In this document: positions 7,463 through 10,471 of the stretch, in pieces | Position numbering within the stretch: position 1 is the stretch's first letter | Layout of the letters: the number at the start of each line of letters is the position of its first letter | NCBI GenBank assembly: GCA_959026535.1 | Contig: CAUFMB010000062.1 | Location: 1 to 10,471, forward strand | Source of the DNA: an uncultured Collinsella sp. | GTDB lineage: Bacteria > Actinomycetota > Coriobacteriia > Coriobacteriales > Coriobacteriaceae | DNA: 10,471 bases | Direction of reading: 5' to 3' | Program-made: the position numbers and the translations under genes | Notes under the pieces: generated by a model | Databases searched by the model: none | What the model saw: the letters and a program-made list of their open reading frames with translations, nothing else | Told to the model about the DNA's origin: nothing

Positions 7463-8053
7463 ATGCCCGAGATGTCCGAGCCGACGATTCGCCTGGCGAC
7501 GCCCGATGACGCGCCGGTGTTGCTTGCCATCTATGAGCCGTATGTGCGCCAGACGGCGATTACCTGCGAATACGAGGTGCCGAGCGTTGAGGAGTTCGCT
7601 GGGCGCATCGAGCGTACGCTCAAGCGCTACCCATATTTGGTGATGGAGTTGGACGGGCGTCCGGTAGGCTATGCCTACGTGAGTTCGCTTAACAGCCGCG
7701 AGGCGTACGACTGGTCGGTCGAGACATCGATCTACCTGGCGCGCGATGTGCGCCACGGCGGGCTGGGCCGCAAGCTGCACGACGCGCTCAAGCAATGTCT
7801 GATCGCGATGGGCATCACCAACATGTGCGCGCTCATTGCCGTGCCGCACGACAAGGACGACGAGTACCTGACGCACAACAGCCAGGATTTCCATGCCCAT
7901 ATGGGATATCGCCTGGTGGGCGCCTTCGATCGCTGCGCCCAAAAGTTCGGCCGCTGGTACGACATGTGCTGGATGGAGCTGGTCCTGGCCGAGCGCACAC
8001 CCAACCAACCCAAACCAACCTGGTTCCCCGACCTTCCCAAACCTACCATTTAG
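7463..8053 (+). CDS. GNAT acyltransferase, phosphinothricin acetyltransferase-like
   Basis: This 196-residue cytoplasmic protein would transfer an acetyl group from acetyl-CoA to an amine. The opening TIRLATPDDAPVLLAIYEPY and the order of elements are those of the phosphinothricin/methionine sulfoximine acetyltransferase branch (Acetyltransf_4 type). The acetyl-CoA pyrophosphate loop is RHGGLG (97-102), followed by helix RKLHDAL. MGYRLVGAFDRCAQKFGRWYDMCWMEL (147-173) matches the C-terminal region of that branch. The real substrate could be another amino acid or small amine. The start ATG follows GAGGGGGAGGGG at close spacing; an internal ATG nine bases later is possible. The last 18 residues form a proline/lysine-rich tail (NQPKPTWFPDLPKPTI) not expected in the family. 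The terminator directly upstream suggests independent or read-through expression. Confidence 0.9.
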   Translation: MPEMSEPTIRLATPDDAPVLLAIYEPYVRQTAITCEYEVPSVEEFAGRIERTLKRYPYLVMELDGRPVGYAYVSSLNSREAYDWSVETSIYLARDVRHGGLGRKLHDALKQCLIAMGITNMCALIAVPHDKDDEYLTHNSQDFHAHMGYRLVGAFDRCAQKFGRWYDMCWMELVLAERTPNQPKPTWFPDLPKPTI

Positions 8054-8138
8054 GGACAGGTTTATTTTGGCCGCTTTGTAGCGTCAATCCACCGCGAGAA
8101 GTACGGATTCACGCGTCTTTTGATGCGGATGGGCTTAA

Positions 8139-8172
8139 TTTGGCTTCGATTTGGGTCCGTTTGGCTTCGATT
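8139..8172 (+). repeat. Two 13-nt direct repeats at 21-nt spacing
   Basis: TTTGGCTTCGATT occurs at 8139-8151 and again at 8160-8172, separated by TGGGTCCG. The 21-nt period is a multiple of three, so it could be a remnant of coding repeats, but no gene is seen. It abuts the inverted-repeat element on its left. Confidence 0.5.
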
Positions 8173-8176
8173 CGAA

Positions 8177-8299
8177 CTAAGTGAGTAGACTTTTTGGCGC
8201 AGGTCGAGCACAAGGCGTATCTGCCTTAGTAAAACCGCAGGTCACAGAGGTGACAGTTTTTGGTGCGCTCGACAGGTCACGAAAAGTCTACTCACTTAG
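8177..8299. repeat. MITE-like element with 18-bp perfect inverted ends
   Basis: CTAAGTGAGTAGACTTTT at 8177-8194 and its exact reverse complement at 8282-8299 bound 123 bp. Inside, GTCGAGC (8203-8209) pairs with GCTCGAC (8267-8273), with symmetric 8-nt gaps on both sides, so the whole element can fold as one long arm. The core has two further hairpins: AAGGC 8212-8216 with GCCTT 8223-8227, and GTCAC 8241-8245 with GTGAC 8250-8254. CAGGTCAC occurs twice (8238-8245 and 8273-8280). No protein is encoded and no target-site duplication is evident at the ends. It could be a non-autonomous transposable element, a bidirectional transcription stop, or a structured RNA. Confidence 0.6.
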
Positions 8300-8398
8300 A
8301 TTTGCGGTACTGGATATTCTGAGCAGGAACAGTTGAGCTTGGACGGCGCGTATTGCCAGGCGATGTTGGCATCTGTGCCATGCTGGCTTGAGATTTAA

Positions 8399-8411
8399 TA
8401 AAACCGCAGGT
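8399..8411 (+). repeat. TAAAACCGCAGGT repeat, second copy
   Basis: This is identical to 8230-8242 inside the inverted-repeat element. Both copies are followed in the same order by ACAGTTT and TTTGGTGC (8253-8266; 8428-8434 and 8441-8448). A near copy, with T for A in the CGCAGG part, is at 9233-9245, on the other side of the GntR gene. Confidence 0.5.
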
Positions 8412-8449
8412 AAAACGTTCATTAGGTACAGTTTGCCTCGTTTGGTGCA

Positions 8450-9172
8450 CTAGCCGATGGGCTCGGTGTATTTGGCGCGGTCGGTGCGCTGGATGCGCTT
8501 GGAGACGTGGAGCGGGCGGCCGTCGGTGTCGTAGACGTAGTCGGTGATCAGGATCAGCGCCTGCCCGCGCTCAACGTTGAGCAAAAACGCCTCGTTTTGC
8601 GAGGCGTAGCACACCTCAAAGGTCTTATGCCCCTGTGCCGGCGCGCGATGGAACTCCTGTCGCAGCGTGGCGTAGAGCGAACCGTTAATATCGCGATCGA
8701 TGAGCGTCTCGAAGCTTGGCGGCAGGTAGGTGGTCTCCAGGCACAGCGGCGCGTCGTCCAGGTAGCGCAGGCGGACAAGTTTGACGAGCTTGCTGCCCAC
8801 GGCGGCGTCAAAGAACTTAGCTATGTTGCCGGCCGCCTTGGCAAAGCCCGAGTCCACGGTGCGCGTGGTGGGCTTCATGCCCTGGCCTTCGACCTGCTTG
8901 GTATAGCTCGAAAACATCAGGTTGTTCTCGTGGAGCGCGGGCGTGTCGGCCACAAAGGCGCCACGCCCGCGCTCGGTGCGCACCAGGCCCTCATCAACGA
9001 GCACCTTAAGGGCGTGGCGCACGGTGCTGCGCGACAGCCCCGATTCGTCCATAAGCTCCATCTCGGACGGCAGCTTGTCTCCGCGTGCGTAGATGCCGGC
9101 GGCGATGCGGTCGCGAAGCGTACCCGCCAAGCGCTCGTATTGGGCCAGTTTCTTTTTAGACGAAGCGTTCAT
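8450..9172 (-). CDS. GntR/HutC-family transcriptional regulator (FrlR-like by context)
   Basis: This is a 240-residue DNA-binding repressor or activator. Residues 12-76 form the GntR winged helix-turn-helix: LPSEMELMDESGLSRSTVRH (34-53) is the recognition part, followed by the wing VRTERGRGAFVADTP. Residues about 95-233 are a UTRA effector domain, the hallmark of the HutC subfamily, which usually binds a phosphorylated sugar or amino sugar. The gene is divergent from the FrlB-like gene, with a 205-bp shared control region rich in repeated boxes. It most likely controls that gene and itself, with a fructoselysine-phosphate-type effector. This resembles the frl system, where a HutC-type FrlR is paired with FrlB, but the effector is inferred from position only. 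The start ATG has a weak ribosome site (AGG about 10 nt upstream). Confidence 0.93.
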   Translation of the reverse strand: MNASSKKKLAQYERLAGTLRDRIAAGIYARGDKLPSEMELMDESGLSRSTVRHALKVLVDEGLVRTERGRGAFVADTPALHENNLMFSSYTKQVEGQGMKPTTRTVDSGFAKAAGNIAKFFDAAVGSKLVKLVRLRYLDDAPLCLETTYLPPSFETLIDRDINGSLYATLRQEFHRAPAQGHKTFEVCYASQNEAFLLNVERGQALILITDYVYDTDGRPLHVSKRIQRTDRAKYTEPIG

Positions 9173-9182
9173 GCGATCAACC

Positions 9183-9200
9183 TGTATCTAACTTGTATGC
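9183..9200 (+). repeat. 18-nt operator-like repeat, GntR-proximal copy
   Basis: TGTATCTAACTTGTATGC here matches 17 of 18 positions of the copy at 9322-9339. It lies 11 nt upstream of the GntR start codon, a position suited to autorepression. Confidence 0.6.
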
Positions 9201-9321
9201 TTACCGAACAAAGCATGTATCCAACATGACAATAAAACCGCTGGTAACGGATTGCCGAAAACCTTACCAACAAAATTTCTAGGACAAATATAGCATACAA
9301 CTAGTCGACATAACCAAAACA

Positions 9322-9339
9322 TGTATGTAACTTGTATGC
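9322..9339 (+). repeat. 18-nt operator-like repeat, frlB-proximal copy
   Basis: TGTATGTAACTTGTATGC lies 38 nt upstream of the frlB start codon and differs from the 9183-9200 copy at one base. Same-orientation copies at both ends of a divergent spacer are typical of a shared regulator. Confidence 0.6.
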
Positions 9340-9377
9340 CATCGAGAGCATCAAACGAGAAGAAAGGCTGATGCACG

Positions 9378-10370
9378 ATGACTACTCAGGAACAGGTTAA
9401 GGATGTCGTCTCCCAGGTTTTGGCTGACAAGGCAGACAAGGGCGGCATCAAGCGCGTCGTGTGGATTGGCGCTGGCGGATCCAACGGCGGTAACTATCCT
9501 GCCCAGTACTTTATGGAGCACGAGGCCACGCAGGTCGTGAGCTCCAGCTACACCAGCAACGAGTTCGTGCACGCAACCCCTGTCTACGTCAACGAGAACA
9601 CCCTGGCCGTCGTCGTGTCCATGCGCGGCACCAAGGAGACCATCGTCGCCGCCCAGGTCGCCAAGGACCACGGCGCCAGCACCATCGCAATCTATGTTGA
9701 CGAGTCCGGCCTCACCGAGGTCTGCGACTACAAGGTCCAGTACGACAGCCTGGCCGTCGACGAGTCCTGCATGGGCCGCACCAACTCCGCCGTCGTGACC
9801 ATGATCGCCATGGAGCTTACGCAGCAGACCGAGGGCTATGCCGAGTACGAGACCGCTATGGCCGCGTTCGACTTGGTCGACCCCATCTATCGCAAGGCCG
9901 TCGAGTACACTCGTCCGCTCGCTGCCAAGTGGGCCGAGCAGAACGCCGACAAGCCCTGCATCAACGTGATGGCTCAGGGTCCGCTCTTTGGTGCCGCCTA
10001 CGTCTTTAGCATCTGCAACGTGCAGGAGATGCTGCAGATCGACTCCTGCACCATCAACACCTGCGACTTCTTCCATGGCCCCTTCGAGATCCTAGACAAG
10101 CGCACCTCGCTGTTCCAGCTCATCAGCGTCGGTCGCAGCCGCTGCAACGACGAGCGCGGCATCCGCTTCGTCAACCAGTACGGTGGCGAGCGCGTCTATC
10201 AGCTCGACGCCAAGGAGCTCGGCCTCAACGACATCAAGGACAGCGTGAGCGAGTACTTCAACCACCTGATCTTTGCCCCGATCCTCAACAACGTCTACAT
10301 GCGTGCGCTTTCCGCCGTCACCCACAAGGACTACATGACGCGCCGCTACATGTGGAAGCTGGACTACTAA
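9378..10370 (+). CDS. frlB: SIS-domain fructoselysine-6-phosphate deglycase (FrlB-like)
   Basis: FrlB-type enzymes split fructoselysine 6-phosphate into lysine and glucose 6-phosphate, in use of Amadori products from heated food. The 330-residue length equals that of known FrlB proteins. It has tandem SIS folds: the first with GAGGSNGGNYPAQYF (31-45) and SMRGTKETI (81-89), the second with CDFFHGPFEILD (229-240), where Glu237 is the expected catalytic acid. The ending RRYMWKLDY is nearly the RRYMWKVEY I recall for Bacillus FrlB, and SNEFV and YFHGPFEI-like blocks also agree. Related GfrE/GfrF deglycases for glucoselysine are an alternative. AAAGG lies 10 nt before the ATG; a closer ATG at 9371 is out of frame and closes quickly. 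Codon use is biased toward C-ending codons (AAC, ATC, TCC), suggesting high expression. Transporter and kinase genes probably follow beyond the window. Confidence 0.87.
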   Translation: MTTQEQVKDVVSQVLADKADKGGIKRVVWIGAGGSNGGNYPAQYFMEHEATQVVSSSYTSNEFVHATPVYVNENTLAVVVSMRGTKETIVAAQVAKDHGASTIAIYVDESGLTEVCDYKVQYDSLAVDESCMGRTNSAVVTMIAMELTQQTEGYAEYETAMAAFDLVDPIYRKAVEYTRPLAAKWAEQNADKPCINVMAQGPLFGAAYVFSICNVQEMLQIDSCTINTCDFFHGPFEILDKRTSLFQLISVGRSRCNDERGIRFVNQYGGERVYQLDAKELGLNDIKDSVSEYFNHLIFAPILNNVYMRALSAVTHKDYMTRRYMWKLDY

Positions 10371-10372
10371 GA

Positions 10373-10400
10373 GTTACGCGGTTTTACCAAACCGCGTAAC
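10373..10400 (+). other. Perfect 12-bp stem-loop directly after frlB
   Basis: GTTACGCGGTTT (10373-10384) pairs perfectly with AAACCGCGTAAC (10389-10400) around a TACC loop, starting 3 nt after the stop codon. No T-run follows (GGGCCGACGC), so it is not a standard intrinsic terminator. It may be an mRNA-stabilising or processing hairpin inside the frl operon. It runs directly into the repeat element. Confidence 0.65.
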
Positions 10401-10436
10401 GGGCCGACGCTGCAAACCCGCCAGAGCGGCAATCTG
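10397..10436 (+). repeat. 40-nt intergenic element, copy 2 (after frlB)
   Basis: This copy matches the element after mfd (5393-5432) without gaps. The left block differs only by C for T at 10404; the centre differs but can again fold (CCGC 10418-10421 with GCGG 10426-10429); the right block GGCAATCTG differs by one base. A further small hairpin, TGACC-AGAA-GGTCA, follows at 10456-10469, at the window edge. Confidence 0.65.
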
Positions 10437-10471
10437 CCTTTCAACTTCGGCGGCATGACCAGAAGGTCAAT

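Larger units (their letters stand above)
8054..8449. other. 396-bp gene-free region between convergent GNAT and GntR genes
   Basis: No credible coding frame is seen; open frames here lack homology-like features and ribosome sites. The base composition is more AT-rich than the neighbouring genes. It contains a 21-nt-spaced direct repeat (8139-8172), a large inverted-repeat element (8177-8299), and the 13-nt repeat TAAAACCGCAGGT at 8230-8242 and 8399-8411. It also has alternating TGCCA/TGGCA arms (8354-8358, 8367-8371, 8376-8380) that could form competing small hairpins. No clear terminator with a U-run was found for either flanking gene. Confidence 0.6.
9173..9377. promoter_or_regulatory. Divergent control region with repeated candidate operator boxes
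   Basis: This AT-rich 205-bp spacer separates the divergent GntR and FrlB-like genes and must hold both promoters. TTGTATGC occurs at 9193-9200 and 9332-9339 and inverted at 9293-9300. Related CATGTAT boxes lie at 9214-9220 and 9320-9326. ATGCTT (9197-9202) and AAGCAT (9211-9216) form an inverted repeat. TTGTAT resembles half of the TTGTATACAA-type palindromes bound by some HutC-family regulators. A weak -10-like TATAGC (9289-9294) overlaps the inverted box, but no -35/-10 pair is convincing. Boxes near both start codons suggest repression of both genes. Confidence 0.6.

Noticed and set aside
7795..8184. Plus-strand frame overlapping the GNAT end and running into the intergenic region
   Set aside because: It has no ribosome site or domain features and overlaps the conserved GNAT fold in another frame.
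8507..9229. Plus-strand 240-codon frame opposite the GntR gene
   Set aside because: The GntR helix-turn-helix and UTRA domain on the minus strand are unmistakable; the plus frame has no family features.

Overview
The window looks like chromosomal DNA of a high-GC gut actinobacterium of the Coriobacteriia, most likely a Collinsella. This rests on base composition, gene style, and an FrlB-type deglycase next to a GntR regulator. No taxonomic search could be run, so the assignment is inference. No phage, plasmid, IS transposase, CRISPR array, rRNA or tRNA gene was recognised.

Left part (1-1762). Two minus-strand genes form a small signalling neighbourhood. One is a protein with a C-terminal FHA (phosphothreonine-binding) domain (486-1442). 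Downstream of it lies an ORF that reads like the N-terminus of a Ser/Thr-kinase-type protein (42-341). This ORF stops early in an ATGA overlap with another open frame that runs off the window edge. A perfect 18-bp hairpin separates the two genes. The 1443-1762 stretch holds the FHA promoter and, just before mfd, a GC-rich terminator-like hairpin.

Centre (1763-8053). On the plus strand lie mfd (transcription-repair coupling factor), a PAP2-family membrane phosphatase, and a PLP-dependent threonine aldolase/beta-eliminating lyase-like enzyme. The gaps between them are about 50 nt, so they are probably co-transcribed up to a strong terminator at 7406-7446. A GNAT acyltransferase related to phosphinothricin acetyltransferases follows directly after that terminator.

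Right part (8054-10471). A 396-bp gene-free stretch contains an 18-bp perfect inverted repeat enclosing about 87 bp (a MITE-like or structured-RNA-like element) and short direct repeats. Next comes a divergent pair: a GntR/HutC-type repressor (minus) and an SIS-domain deglycase closely resembling FrlB (plus). The 205-bp region between them carries repeated TTGTATGC-type boxes that are good candidate operators. This looks like the left end of a catabolic locus for fructoselysine or a related Amadori product; the transporter and kinase would lie beyond the window.

The most notable unexplained signals are non-coding. A roughly 40-nt element occurs right after both mfd and frlB, with conserved flanks and a divergent centre. 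There is also the 8177-8299 inverted-repeat element, and terminator-like hairpins placed within 30 nt of the start codons of both mfd and the GNAT gene.
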